A stretch of 64,000 nucleotides of DNA from NCBI GenBank assembly GCA_020635535.1, contig JACJZP010000017.1, positions 1 through 64,000 on the forward strand, given 5' to 3'. Below, piece after piece: positions 8,254-17,150 of the stretch. How positions within the stretch are numbered: position 1 is the stretch's first letter; the number at the start of each line of letters is the position of its first letter. The position numbers were made by a program, and so were the translations under genes. Origin of the DNA: Flavobacteriales bacterium. Its GTDB lineage: Bacteria; Bacteroidota; Bacteroidia; UBA10329. The notes below the pieces were generated by a model. It did no database searches and was not told the origin of the DNA. It saw nothing but the letters and a program-made list of their open reading frames with translations.

Positions 8254-9465
8254 ATGAATAACGAACAACTTCTATCGCTTGCTGGCGAGTATGGCACTCC
8301 CCTGTTCATTTACGATGCCGACATCATGGAACGCCAATACAAAAGGCTTAAATCGGCTTTTGAAGGCGTGAACCTGAATATTCAGTATGCCTGCAAAGCA
8401 TTGAGTAATCAGGCTGTATTGAAATTCTTCAACTCGCTTGGTTCTGGTCTTGATACGGTGTCTATCGAAGAAGTGAAACTTGGCCTCTTGGCAGGTTTCA
8501 GCCCAGAACGCATCATCTACACACCAAATGGAGTGAGTTTTGAAGAAATTCAGGAAGCCGTATCGTTAGGTGTTCGCGTAAACATTGACAATCTGGTGAT
8601 GCTTGAAAAATTCGGAAACACTTACGGAGACAAGTATCCGGTTTGTGTTCGATTGAACCCACATATTGTAGCGGGCGGCAACCATAAGATACAGGTAGGA
8701 CACATCGATTCCAAGTTCGGCATCTCCATCCATCAGATGCGTCATCTTACCCGAATTGTACAAGCATATGGCATTCACGTGAACGGATTGCACATGCATA
8801 CAGGTAGCGACATCTTGGACGTGGGTGTTTTCTTGAAAGGAACCGAAATTCTACTCGAAGCGGCATTCCAATTCAAAGAACTGGAGTACATTGATTTTGG
8901 CAGCGGTTTCAAGGTTGCTTACAAACCGAACGATGTCTCTACGAACATCGAAGAGTTGGGTGAGCAACTCGGGGCTCAATTCAAGGATTTCTGCAAGGAA
9001 TATGGCCGAGAACTGGAACTGGCATTTGAGCCTGGTAAATTCCTTGTAAGCGAATCAGGGACATTCCTATGTAAAGTGAATGTGATCAAACAGACCACAG
9101 CAACGGTTTTTGCCGGGGTCGATTCGGGGTTCAATCACTTCATCCGCCCCATGTTCTACGATTCGTACCACCACATCACTAACATCAGTAATCCGGATGG
9201 GCCTGAGCGCATCTATACCGTAGTAGGATACATTTGCGAAACGGACACATTCGCATGGGACAGAAAGATAACTGAGATTCGGGAAGATGATATTCTGGCC
9301 TTCCATAATGCTGGTGCCTACGTTTTTGCCATGAGCAGCAATTACAATTCACGTTTGCGTCCGGCTCAGATTCTTGTGAGAAAAGGAAAGCCCTATTTGA
9401 TCAGCCGCAGAGAAACAATGGAAGACCTGCTTAGAACCCAGATTGAAATTCCTGAATTGGTTTAA
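8254..9465 (+). CDS. lysA: Diaminopimelate decarboxylase
   Basis: The 403-residue protein is a fold-III PLP enzyme that removes CO2 from meso-diaminopimelate to give L-lysine, the last step of lysine synthesis. The PLP lysine lies in YACKALSN (about residue 46). The barrel continues with RLNPHIVAGGNHKIQVGH and SKFGI, then HMHTGSDI, IDFGSGF and EPGKFLVSESG. The C-terminal beta domain contains CETDTFAWDR (the substrate-binding CESxD-like motif) and GAYVFAMSSNYNSRLRP. Length and order are normal for LysA. It starts 13 nt after a terminator, so it must have its own promoter within or beyond that hairpin. It converges with the LamG gene that ends at 9522. Confidence 0.95.
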   Translation: MNNEQLLSLAGEYGTPLFIYDADIMERQYKRLKSAFEGVNLNIQYACKALSNQAVLKFFNSLGSGLDTVSIEEVKLGLLAGFSPERIIYTPNGVSFEEIQEAVSLGVRVNIDNLVMLEKFGNTYGDKYPVCVRLNPHIVAGGNHKIQVGHIDSKFGISIHQMRHLTRIVQAYGIHVNGLHMHTGSDILDVGVFLKGTEILLEAAFQFKELEYIDFGSGFKVAYKPNDVSTNIEELGEQLGAQFKDFCKEYGRELELAFEPGKFLVSESGTFLCKVNVIKQTTATVFAGVDSGFNHFIRPMFYDSYHHITNISNPDGPERIYTVVGYICETDTFAWDRKITEIREDDILAFHNAGAYVFAMSSNYNSRLRPAQILVRKGKPYLISRRETMEDLLRTQIEIPELV

Positions 9466-9498
9466 TAAAAAGGGCCCTTCGGCTTTGCCAAAGGACCC
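9466..9498 (-). terminator. Rho-independent terminator for the LamG gene (minus strand)
   Basis: On the minus strand a 12-bp stem (9487-9498 with 9472-9483, two G-U pairs) with a 3-nt loop is followed by TTTTTATTA. It serves the gene ending at 9522. It also lies directly after the lysA stop codon, though read on the plus strand it lacks the T-run. Confidence 0.8.
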
Positions 9499-9521
9499 CA
9501 TCCACCTACAATGATGAAGCA

Positions 9522-11333
9522 CTAACGCTTCATCAATCGTTCAATATTTACGGTACCGTTTGTGCTTTTTGCACTTACCAGATACATTCCTGCGGGAAGG
9601 TGTGAGATGTCGATGTTGGTTTCCTTGGAACCGACCACCGCAATTTGCTGGATGATCCTTCCGCTCACATCCATCAGTTGGATTTCGGCAAGGTCGGTGG
9701 CAGAGACATTTACAATACTGCTCGCTGGGTTTGGCATCAATTTCATGGTATTGGCGTTTTCCTGTTCTTCAATTCCTGTACAGAGCGAAACGTTCACGTG
9801 AATGGTGTCGCTGTAAAAATGATCGTAGGTGTCGTATGCTTCCAGTACGATTTCGTGATTGCCCGCACCAAGGTTGTCTGCGTTGATGACAAACGAATTG
9901 GAAGTGCTGTTATCTGTCGTCCAGAGATATGTACACATGCTTGTTGCAATAACCGTTTGGGTCTGTCCTGCACACATCGTAAGGTTGTCCTCAGAAACAA
10001 GATCGATGGCTGGATGGTAGCTCTCTACCAGTTCGCATGGTGCCAAGGCTCTATCCCAAACCATTACATTATCAATATCACCCCCGAAACTTTCGCCACC
10101 AGCATTGCTCAACGCTCCTATGGACCATGGATTACCGGTAAAAGTCGGTGTGGTAGCTGGATCAAGCGAATAAATCTCTACGCCATCCTGGTAGAGTTTC
10201 ATGGTCGTTCCATCCCAAGTGCAGGCCACATTGGTCCAGATGTTGGCTAATATGGTGGCATTGGCCGGAACAAACCATACGTAACCTCCTACATAATAAT
10301 GAACGGTGAACTTGCCGTTATCAACCCTAAGAACCACATCACGACCAGTGCCCGATTTACTGACAATGGCATGATTACCTGACACAGAAACAGGTTTGAT
10401 CCAGGCAGAAATGCTGAATCCTGAAGATAGCCCGCTGTACTGCGACTGATTTCCCACAGAGACATAATCTGAACCGGAAAAACTCAATGATGAATTGTTG
10501 TTCATAAATCTGTCCGTAGAGGCCGCAGCACCGTTGTTAATACCATTGTTCCCATAGCTCGAAACGTCTGTTCCATCTCCATCCAACGGTAAACTGAGTA
10601 CAAGCCCTTCATCCAATGGCATGGAATGGTTCATGAGGCATGGTATGGAACCTTCGTTCATGGCATAGGAACGAAATTGAATGTCATCTATGGCACCATT
10701 GAACCTCTCGCTGCTGAAATTCAATGTACCTATACGTACCGAACCGCTGCTCTGGAAAGTTGGCCCCTCCGTAATTGCCTGCTGTGCAACCACCTCACCG
10801 TTCAGGAATAGTCGGATATCCGAACCATCCCAAGTTGCGGCCACATGCTGCCATTCATTGTTCACGATCAATCCGGTTGCAGACACAACAAAGGTCAATC
10901 CGCCTGTTCTGGTAAAATGGAAGTTCAACTGACCGGTGCTTTGAAATCGGAAGACAAAATTCCTGTGAGAACCATTGAGTTTTGTCAGAAAGGCGTTGTC
11001 AGAAAGCATGGATGTCGGTTTGATCCAGGCCGCAATAGTAAATGCTTCGGTCATCTGTTCGAATGCCGGATGTGCAGCAATTGTGGCGTAGTCTGACTGA
11101 GACGAAAATTGAAGAGCGGAATTTGAACCACCATCCTGACCGGCAACAAACGCTGCTCCTCCTTGAATAGTGACCGAATGTGAGAAAGCTGAAAGATCTG
11201 TAGCTGCGCCACCATCTATGGGAAGATCCAGAGTAGCGTTGGCCGTAGAACACTGAGCATGAACCGAAATGGTCCAACCAAGGAGAGCCATAATGCTCAG
11301 AAGGCTTAAAAGAAAGGGTACATGTTTTTTCAT
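9522..11333 (-). CDS. Secreted protein with two LamG domains and T9SS tail
   Basis: Start ATG 11333 (or the adjacent ATG 11336) gives a signal peptide ending VHAQ, for about 603 residues. Two LamG/concanavalin-A-like jelly rolls follow. The first is at about residues 35-215 (ALQFSSQSDYATI, FTIAAWIKPTSM, WQHVAATWDGSDIRLFLNG, IDDIQFRSYA). The second is at about 240-415 (SLSFSGSDYVSVG, FSISAWIKPVSV, NVACTWDGTTMKLYQDG, IDNVMVWDRAL). A PKD/Ig-like stretch (about 430-520) precedes the T9SS type A domain (KLMPNPASSIVNV ... GMYLVSAKS ... IERLMKR). LamG modules usually bind sugars or act as adhesive domains at the cell surface. The ligand cannot be told from sequence. It ends at its own terminator (9466-9498). 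Confidence 0.85.
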   Translation of the reverse strand: MKKHVPFLLSLLSIMALLGWTISVHAQCSTANATLDLPIDGGAATDLSAFSHSVTIQGGAAFVAGQDGGSNSALQFSSQSDYATIAAHPAFEQMTEAFTIAAWIKPTSMLSDNAFLTKLNGSHRNFVFRFQSTGQLNFHFTRTGGLTFVVSATGLIVNNEWQHVAATWDGSDIRLFLNGEVVAQQAITEGPTFQSSGSVRIGTLNFSSERFNGAIDDIQFRSYAMNEGSIPCLMNHSMPLDEGLVLSLPLDGDGTDVSSYGNNGINNGAAASTDRFMNNNSSLSFSGSDYVSVGNQSQYSGLSSGFSISAWIKPVSVSGNHAIVSKSGTGRDVVLRVDNGKFTVHYYVGGYVWFVPANATILANIWTNVACTWDGTTMKLYQDGVEIYSLDPATTPTFTGNPWSIGALSNAGGESFGGDIDNVMVWDRALAPCELVESYHPAIDLVSEDNLTMCAGQTQTVIATSMCTYLWTTDNSTSNSFVINADNLGAGNHEIVLEAYDTYDHFYSDTIHVNVSLCTGIEEQENANTMKLMPNPASSIVNVSATDLAEIQLMDVSGRIIQQIAVVGSKETNIDISHLPAGMYLVSAKSTNGTVNIERLMKR

Positions 11334-11438
11334 CATTTTTTGATTTAGGGGATTAACTGAGAACAAGTGTACCCCCATTGTCCAACCCTATCGGGCGGAC
11401 TTCAACAACCGTAGCTGTACCCGTAATAAGTGTTCCGC

Positions 11439-12164
11439 TCAGAGACGTTTGAGCAGTTCGTCCTTCTTCCTTACAGAAATAGGGACCTTTTGCCCACCAT
11501 TTAAATGAACGGTAAGATTGACCTTATCAATGCGCTGAATGTGATTGAGATTGATAAGGTGCGAATGATGGATGCGAGCAAAACCTGATGGCGACAGAAG
11601 CACCTCGTATTCCTTCAGATTGGTGGATACCAGAATCGGCTTCTCCTGTCCGTTAACATGAAAGCGTGTGTAGCGGCCGTCTGCTTCGCAATGAATGATA
11701 TCCTCGATCTTCAATACATAGATGTTCTCCATATCCTTGAGCACCATGCGGTCTTTGATGCCCGATGCGTGCTGAAGCATCACATCAATGGGATCACCTC
11801 CGTGTTGTCGTAGGTTGAGCTGCGCCCGTTCTATGGCGGCCACAAGATCGTCCGGGTCTACGGGTTTCAATAGAAAATCGCAGGCACTCATGCGAATGGC
11901 CTTGATGGCATAATGCTGATGCGCAGTGACGAAAATGACCTCGAAATCGCGGTCTGGCAATTGCTTCAGCAGGTCGAAGCCCGTGCCATCGCCCATTTCC
12001 ACATCCAGAAAGAGCAGTTCTGGTTGTATCCGCTCAATTTCTGCGAGTGCAGAAGCAACAGAATCTGCCTCGCCCACCACACTGGTTTCTGGCGAATACA
12101 AATGCAATAAGGCTCTCAGCGCCTCGCGCACATTCTGCTCATCATCAACGATCATTGCTTTCAT
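11439..12164 (-). CDS. LytTR-family response regulator
   Basis: The 241-residue protein has an N-terminal receiver domain (MKAMIVDDEQ, phosphorylation site D in LLFLDVEMGDGTG near residue 55, switch residues in VTAHQHYAIKAI, LLKPV). The C-terminal LytTR DNA-binding domain (about 140-241) contains YVLKIEDIIHCEADGRYTRF, GFARIHHSHLINLNHI and GQKVPISVRKKDELLKRL. It is thus a transcription factor controlled by phosphorylation. Its ATG overlaps the stop of the upstream sensor kinase by 4 nt (ATGA, 12161-12164), which indicates translational coupling and a cognate pair. The target promoters are unknown. A relic of a second LytTR domain lies at 57079-57240. Confidence 0.93.
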   Translation of the reverse strand: MKAMIVDDEQNVREALRALLHLYSPETSVVGEADSVASALAEIERIQPELLFLDVEMGDGTGFDLLKQLPDRDFEVIFVTAHQHYAIKAIRMSACDFLLKPVDPDDLVAAIERAQLNLRQHGGDPIDVMLQHASGIKDRMVLKDMENIYVLKIEDIIHCEADGRYTRFHVNGQEKPILVSTNLKEYEVLLSPSGFARIHHSHLINLNHIQRIDKVNLTVHLNGGQKVPISVRKKDELLKRL

Positions 12165-14068
12165 GCCAGCACCAATGGAATTTTGAATATCACTTCCGTT
12201 CCCGTTCCATCTTCGTTCAGATCACGGATCTCCAACGCGTATTTTCCTTCTCCTTTTCGGTTCAGCAAAGCAATACGCTCTTTGGTAATGCGGGTTGCAA
12301 GCGAGGTTTTCTCTTCCGACTTCGGACTGCTCTCTCCCGCCTTTTTCCGACCAATGCCGTTATCTGTCAACCGCATCACCAAATGGTCATCCTGCAACTC
12401 ATATTTGAGCGTGATCTTTCCATTATCGAGATTTCTGATCCCGTGTTCAATGGCATTTTCAATGAGCGGTTGCAATATCATGGGTGGCACCAGAACTTCC
12501 TCAGGGTCAAGCTCTTCATCCATCTCCACATCGAACTCGAAACCATTGTTGAAACGCAGTTTCTGAATTCCCACATAGAGTTCGAGCGCATTCAGTTCTT
12601 TATCGAGCGTGATCTTCTCCTCCTGATTGTACTCCAAGAAGGCACGCATCACTTTGGCAAAATTGGAGAGGTACCGAACCGCCTCGCGCAGGTCTTTTCC
12701 TCCCAACATGTAATTCTGAACGGCCGTAAGTGCATTGAAAATGAAGTGCGGATTGAGCTGCACGCGCAACGACAACAGACGGTTCTCCAACGCTTCCTGC
12801 TGTTGTTTCAACAATCGCTGCCGCGAAACGAAATAGATGCCGCCAGCAACCAGCAACGCAACCACCACAAGCACCATGATCCAGATGTTGCGCTGCCGAA
12901 GTTTCAGCGTGGTGATCTCGTTCATCTGGCTAAGCTCGCGCACCTGCTGTTCTTTTTTCTCTGTTCGATATTTGGTTTCGAGCTCATTTACAATCCGAAG
13001 GTTGTCCTCCCGCATCAGCGTATCGGCATAAAGCTTCAAAAGTTCCAGATTCTCGTACGCTTTCCTGTAATCACCCTTCATGGCGTAGGCTTTCTGCAAG
13101 TTGCGCAGCACGCGCTCCTTCGATATGACCGTGTTCTCTGCACCTGCATATTCCCATGCCCTTTCCAAACTACTGATCGCCTCATCCACACGGTTCATGC
13201 GCAGCAATGCCGCACCTCGGTAGTTGTAAGCATCACCGAACGTATGGTTGTGTGTGAAGGAACCCTCGTAGGTCAGCACCTCATCGGTGTATGTCAGTGC
13301 CCGTTCATATTCCTCTTTCCTGACGGAAATATTGGCCAGGTGATTCAGTATCTGCGTAAGCGACTTGCTGTAGTTGATCCTTCTGCTCTCTGCCAAAACC
13401 CGCAACGCCAATGCTTCGGACGAATCGATCATATTGTGTTTGAGCAGGTTGATGGAAAGATTGGATCCCAAACCAAGCGCAATGCGACTGTTAAGCTTCC
13501 CTCCTGCCATGTCAAACGCTTTCTTGCTGAACTCCAATTGCTCATCAAGACGCCCGATGGTGCCCAGCAACGCACCGATGTTGGTGTACACGTAAAGCAG
13601 ATGCGATGAGTCGTTGTAATGCTCCAGAATTGCGGCCGATGACATCAGAATCTCCATCGCCTTTGCACTGCTGTCCATGCTTTGGTAGCAACTGCCGATG
13701 TTAATGTAAACCTTGGCCAGATTGAGCGAATCCTCCACCTCACGACATTCATCTTCCGCCTGTCTGAAATACCGCAGCGCCTCCATGTAATTACTCTCGC
13801 GCAGGTAAGTGACCCCGACCACCGTCAACGCATCCATGTGTTCATTCCGTTGGCCGGAGGCCTCGGTACACTCCAACACCTTATTGGCAAAATAGCGGAG
13901 CGAATCATTGGCATCGTACCGATGCGAATAGGCCGTGGTAGAATCCATGTACAAACGGCAAACAACCGTGTCGCCCACAGCAGCCGAATGCTGAGAGAAA
14001 GCTGTCTGAACCAATATCAGACACAGGCCTATGGCCAAGACCGATGACATTCGTAGGTGGCGGATCAT
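12161..14068 (-). CDS. TPR-containing sensor histidine kinase of the LytS type
   Basis: I take ATG 14068 as the start (a TTG directly upstream is the only other in-frame option at that site); about 635 residues. A signal peptide or first helix (SSVLAIGLCLILVQTAFSQ) is followed by tetratricopeptide repeats over about residues 50-345. A membrane helix (IWIMVLVVVALLVAGGIYFV, about 398-417), a short coiled coil and a His_kinase domain follow, with the phosphorylated histidine in QLNPHFIFNAL and the ATPase boxes PLIENAIEHGI and LTDNGIGR. The TPR part should lie in the periplasm and sense proteins or peptides. It phosphorylates the overlapping LytTR regulator (12161-12164 overlap). This architecture is frequent in Bacteroidota and the signal is unknown. 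Confidence 0.92.
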   Translation of the reverse strand: MIRHLRMSSVLAIGLCLILVQTAFSQHSAAVGDTVVCRLYMDSTTAYSHRYDANDSLRYFANKVLECTEASGQRNEHMDALTVVGVTYLRESNYMEALRYFRQAEDECREVEDSLNLAKVYINIGSCYQSMDSSAKAMEILMSSAAILEHYNDSSHLLYVYTNIGALLGTIGRLDEQLEFSKKAFDMAGGKLNSRIALGLGSNLSINLLKHNMIDSSEALALRVLAESRRINYSKSLTQILNHLANISVRKEEYERALTYTDEVLTYEGSFTHNHTFGDAYNYRGAALLRMNRVDEAISSLERAWEYAGAENTVISKERVLRNLQKAYAMKGDYRKAYENLELLKLYADTLMREDNLRIVNELETKYRTEKKEQQVRELSQMNEITTLKLRQRNIWIMVLVVVALLVAGGIYFVSRQRLLKQQQEALENRLLSLRVQLNPHFIFNALTAVQNYMLGGKDLREAVRYLSNFAKVMRAFLEYNQEEKITLDKELNALELYVGIQKLRFNNGFEFDVEMDEELDPEEVLVPPMILQPLIENAIEHGIRNLDNGKITLKYELQDDHLVMRLTDNGIGRKKAGESSPKSEEKTSLATRITKERIALLNRKGEGKYALEIRDLNEDGTGTEVIFKIPLVLA

Positions 14069-14241
14069 CAACTTGAAGTTGCGGATTTAGAGGTTGCGGA
14101 TGTACTTACGCGTAATAACTGTAATAGATACGGTAATAAGTGTAAGCATCGCAAATGGGTATTGAGTTATTCGTTAGGGGGTAATGATCGTACGCAGAGC
14201 TACCGAAGCGTTATGTATGAGGCAGAGGCCAATGCTTCCAA

Positions 14242-14295
14242 TATTCCGAGCGAGCGAGGAATCTTGGAGATGCTTCCTTCGTCAGCATGACAGAC
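14242..14295. repeat. Degenerate interspersed repeat copy (GAGCGAGGAATCTT family)
   Basis: The stretch ATTCCGAGCGAGCGAGGAAT followed by CTTGGAGATGC and CATGACAGAC matches the reverse complement of the right part of the element at 45386-45483 (ATTCCGAGTGAGGAACGAAC, then CGAGGAATCTT). It is therefore a shortened copy of the same intergenic family. It lies in the 378-bp gap between the histidine kinase (14068) and the TPR-SpoIIE gene (14447). The first 170 bp of that gap (14069-14240) show nothing I can recognise. Confidence 0.6.
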
Positions 14296-14316
14296 AGAAT
14301 GGCTAAGATCGGCCAT

Positions 14317-14386
14317 ATTGGGTTATCATGGCGTGAGCTTCAAACAACCCAATAACCAATAACCAATAACTCAATAACCCAATAAC
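14317..14386. repeat. Short CAATAAC tandem repeat with inverted partner
   Basis: Five copies of CAATAAC start at 14350, 14357, 14364, 14372 and 14380; the first three are directly adjacent and the last two are separated by one base. An inverted partner, ATTGGGTTAT, lies at 14317-14326 and can pair with 14374-14383. The block is 60 bp upstream of the TPR-SpoIIE start codon. It may be a decayed mobile palindrome or a site for a regulator; the sequence does not decide. Confidence 0.6.
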
Positions 14387-14446
14387 CTGATTCAAGATCG
14401 AACACCGAGCATAAGTGTTTAGCGAGGAAATCGGTAGCTTCACAGA

Positions 14447-16495
14447 GTGAAGAAATGGTTGACCTTTCTGTGCCTTTTACCCCTTTTCTGCCTTGGCCAG
14501 AATGCGCTTTTGCAACAGGCCATTTCGGTGCAGAACTTCTACCCCGATTCCGCCATTCAGCTTGCTGAGCAGGTAATAGAAATCGACACCTCCAAGCAAA
14601 TCCGATCGAATGCGTTTGAGGTCATCGGCATCGCCAATTGGGTGAAGGCGGATTATTCTGCTGCCATCGAAGCCCACAGTAAGGCATTTGACATCCGTAA
14701 GCAGATCGACTACAAGGATGGCATCGCCAATTCGCTGAACAACCTTGGGTTGATTTACCAAGGTTTGGGCGATAAGAACACAGCAGTTGAGCTTTATCTC
14801 AACGCTCTGGAAATGGCCAAGAGCATCCCAGATTCTGGATTGATGGGTTCCATTCTTGGGAACATCGGCATTCTCTACGAAGAACAGGGCGAAGACGACA
14901 AAGCCTTGGACTTTCATCTCCAATGTCTGGATATTGCCATTAAGCTCGGCATTCCGAGATTGATGGGGAACACATGGAACAACATCGCCCTCATTTACAA
15001 GCAGAAAGCCGAATATGAAAAGGCGACTCCGTACGCCCAAAAGTGTTTCGAGATACGTAGGAAGTATGGAAATGAGCTCGGTCAGGCGCAGGCGCTCAAC
15101 CTCCTTGGTACCATTGCCTCCAAGCAGTTCAAGTACGCCAAGGCCGATTCACTCTATCAGGCAGCTTTGACCATTTACCGAAAGAAGGAAAACGCTTGGG
15201 GCGAGGCCATGGTACTGGGAAATATTGGCCAAGATGCAGCGGCAACCAAACAGTATTCCAAGGCCAAGAAATATTGTCAAGAGGCGTTGGAGCTTTCGCA
15301 ACAACACCAATTGGAATGGGAAGGCCCGTCATGCAAGTGCTTGGGAGATGCGTACATCGGATTGAAGGATGGCGCAAAGGCACAGCAGTATTGGCAGCAG
15401 TATTTCAATTACACGGATAGCGTGCACAGATATAACCTGGAGAATGACATTTCCTTGCTTCGGCAGCGTTTTGAACACGAGAAGGAACGTATTCGCATCG
15501 AATCTGAAATTGCCCACCAGAAAGAATTGGCTGAGGCTGAACTGAACCGACAACGCCAGCTGAGCAACGCTTCCATCGGCATTGGGATGATGGCGCTGAT
15601 CCTATTCTTCGTACTGTTCAGCAATTACCGCACAAAGCAGCGAGACAATGAGTTGCTGGAGAAGATGAATTCTGAGATATCGGAACAGAAAGCGGTTATT
15701 GAAGAGAAGAACGAGCACATTACCGACAGTATTCGCTACGCACAACAGTTGCAACACGCCATTCTGCCCAAACATGCGGCTTTTGAAGGGCGCTTCGACC
15801 GACATTTCATTCTCTACCGCCCAAAGGATATTGTTTCGGGAGATTTCTACTGGCTGGAGGAGGCCAACGGAAAAACCTTTGTGGCCGTGGCCGATTGCAC
15901 AGGACACGGAGTGCCTGGCGCGATGGTGAGCATGGTCGGTTACCAAGGGTTGAACAAAGCGGTGCGCGAGAAACAGCTCTCCAGACCTTCTGAAATTCTT
16001 CAAAGCCTGAGCGACCATATTGAAGAGCAATTCGAGAAGAGCGGAGGCAGTGTGCGCGATGGAATGGACATTGCGCTTTTTGCCATCTCCAAAGACCAGA
16101 AGCAGCTGACCTTTGCAGGTGCACACAATCCACTCCTTCTTGTTTCCAAACGAAATGAGATTAACAACTGCATGCTGAAAGAAAGTCAGGACGGCTGGAA
16201 TGTATTTGAGGTGAAAGCAGACCGCAGAAGCATTGGTGGATTCTTTGATGCCGGTCCGTTCACCGACCATGAGTTGACACTCGAAAAAGGTGATACCATT
16301 TTCATGTTCTCAGATGGCTATGCCGATCAGTTCGGTGGGCCGAATGATAAGAAACTGGGCATCCGAAAGCTCCGCAACATTTTGCTGCAAGCAGTAGCGA
16401 ACAACGATCTTCATTCGTTGGAATCGTTGTACTTGGAATGGAAAGGCCCAAGCGAACAGATCGATGACGTAAGCCTGATCGGGCTGACTGTCTGA
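14447..16495 (+). CDS. TPR sensor with SpoIIE/PP2C-type phosphatase
   Basis: The gene begins with GTG at 14447, giving a signal peptide (MKKWLTFLCLLPLFCLG) and 682 residues. Six or seven tetratricopeptide repeats span about 20-325 (NSLNNLGLIYQGLGD, GSILGNIGILYEEQGEDDKA, NTWNNIALIYKQKAEYEKA). A membrane helix (about 374-393, SIGIGMMALILFFVLFSN) and a coiled coil lead to the motif SIRYAQQLQHAILP and a SpoIIE phosphatase (about 465-682). PP2C metal-binding residues are present in GDFYW, ADCTGHGVPGAM, RDGMDIAL, SDGYADQFGG and QIDDVSLIG. It should sense with the periplasmic TPR part and dephosphorylate a cytosolic phosphoprotein. It is divergent from the two-component pair and may be functionally related to it, which is inference from position only. 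Confidence 0.9.
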   Translation: MKKWLTFLCLLPLFCLGQNALLQQAISVQNFYPDSAIQLAEQVIEIDTSKQIRSNAFEVIGIANWVKADYSAAIEAHSKAFDIRKQIDYKDGIANSLNNLGLIYQGLGDKNTAVELYLNALEMAKSIPDSGLMGSILGNIGILYEEQGEDDKALDFHLQCLDIAIKLGIPRLMGNTWNNIALIYKQKAEYEKATPYAQKCFEIRRKYGNELGQAQALNLLGTIASKQFKYAKADSLYQAALTIYRKKENAWGEAMVLGNIGQDAAATKQYSKAKKYCQEALELSQQHQLEWEGPSCKCLGDAYIGLKDGAKAQQYWQQYFNYTDSVHRYNLENDISLLRQRFEHEKERIRIESEIAHQKELAEAELNRQRQLSNASIGIGMMALILFFVLFSNYRTKQRDNELLEKMNSEISEQKAVIEEKNEHITDSIRYAQQLQHAILPKHAAFEGRFDRHFILYRPKDIVSGDFYWLEEANGKTFVAVADCTGHGVPGAMVSMVGYQGLNKAVREKQLSRPSEILQSLSDHIEEQFEKSGGSVRDGMDIALFAISKDQKQLTFAGAHNPLLLVSKRNEINNCMLKESQDGWNVFEVKADRRSIGGFFDAGPFTDHELTLEKGDTIFMFSDGYADQFGGPNDKKLGIRKLRNILLQAVANNDLHSLESLYLEWKGPSEQIDDVSLIGLTV

Positions 16496-16510
16496 TTAAC
16501 TTAGCGGCCA

Positions 16511-17110
16511 ATGTCGCAGGCATTCCGCACCATTTTCCAACCTATCGAAGGGCTTTTCAAAGACCGAGGTTCCAAGTTCATTGCCTACGCTTTCCCTATC
16601 ACAAACGTGGATGACGTAAAACCGCTTTTGGACCGATTACGTGTTGAACATCCATCTGCAAGACACGTCTGTTACGCCTATCAATTGGGAACAGATGGAA
16701 ACGACTACCGCGCCAATGATGATGGTGAACCAAGTGGCTCGGCAGGCCTTCCGATTCTCAATCAGATAAAGAGCAAGGATGTGACCAACACATTGGTGGC
16801 CGTGGTCCGCTATTTCGGAGGTACCAAACTGGGTGTTTCAGGGTTGATAAACGCATACAAGGAAGCTGCCAAGGACGCGCTGGAAAGGGCTATTGTGGTG
16901 GAGAAAATTCCAACGGCAATCATCAGATTACAGTTCCCGCATTCGAGCATTGGCGATGTGGAACGCATTATCCGCCAGCATGGCTGGAACATCAAGCATC
17001 AAGATTTCGGCATGGATTGCAAGTGGTTGATAGAAGTTTCGGAAGATGATAAAGAGCAAAGCCGCTCTCTTTTCTCGGCACTTGTCCAAGTAGAGGTATC
17101 GGACGAATGA
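16511..17110 (+). CDS. yigZ: YigZ/IMPACT family protein (UPF0029)
   Basis: The 199-residue protein shows the YigZ pattern: an N-terminal UPF0029 domain with RGSKFIAYAFP, ARHVCYAYQLG, DDGEPSGSAGLPIL and NTLVAVVRYFGGTKLGVSGL, then a small C-terminal ferredoxin-like domain. The eukaryotic relative IMPACT controls the translation kinase GCN2. The bacterial protein's role is unclear but probably linked to nucleic acid or translation binding. It starts 15 nt after the SpoIIE gene and could be co-transcribed with it and with the dehydrogenase that follows 40 nt later. Confidence 0.92.
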   Translation: MSQAFRTIFQPIEGLFKDRGSKFIAYAFPITNVDDVKPLLDRLRVEHPSARHVCYAYQLGTDGNDYRANDDGEPSGSAGLPILNQIKSKDVTNTLVAVVRYFGGTKLGVSGLINAYKEAAKDALERAIVVEKIPTAIIRLQFPHSSIGDVERIIRQHGWNIKHQDFGMDCKWLIEVSEDDKEQSRSLFSALVQVEVSDE

Positions 17111-17150
17111 TGATGCCAAGGCAATCGTATATTCGCGGCAAACAGAACAA

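Noticed and set aside
9466..9498. Bidirectional terminator for lysA
   Set aside because: On the plus strand the stem has mismatches where the minus strand has G-U pairs, and there is no T-tract after it, so it is assigned to the minus strand only.
12047..13609. A 520-codon open frame on the plus strand
   Set aside because: It lies wholly opposite the TPR histidine kinase and the LytTR regulator. Its translation is rich in H, Q, R and F with no domain, so it is an antisense shadow of two clear genes.
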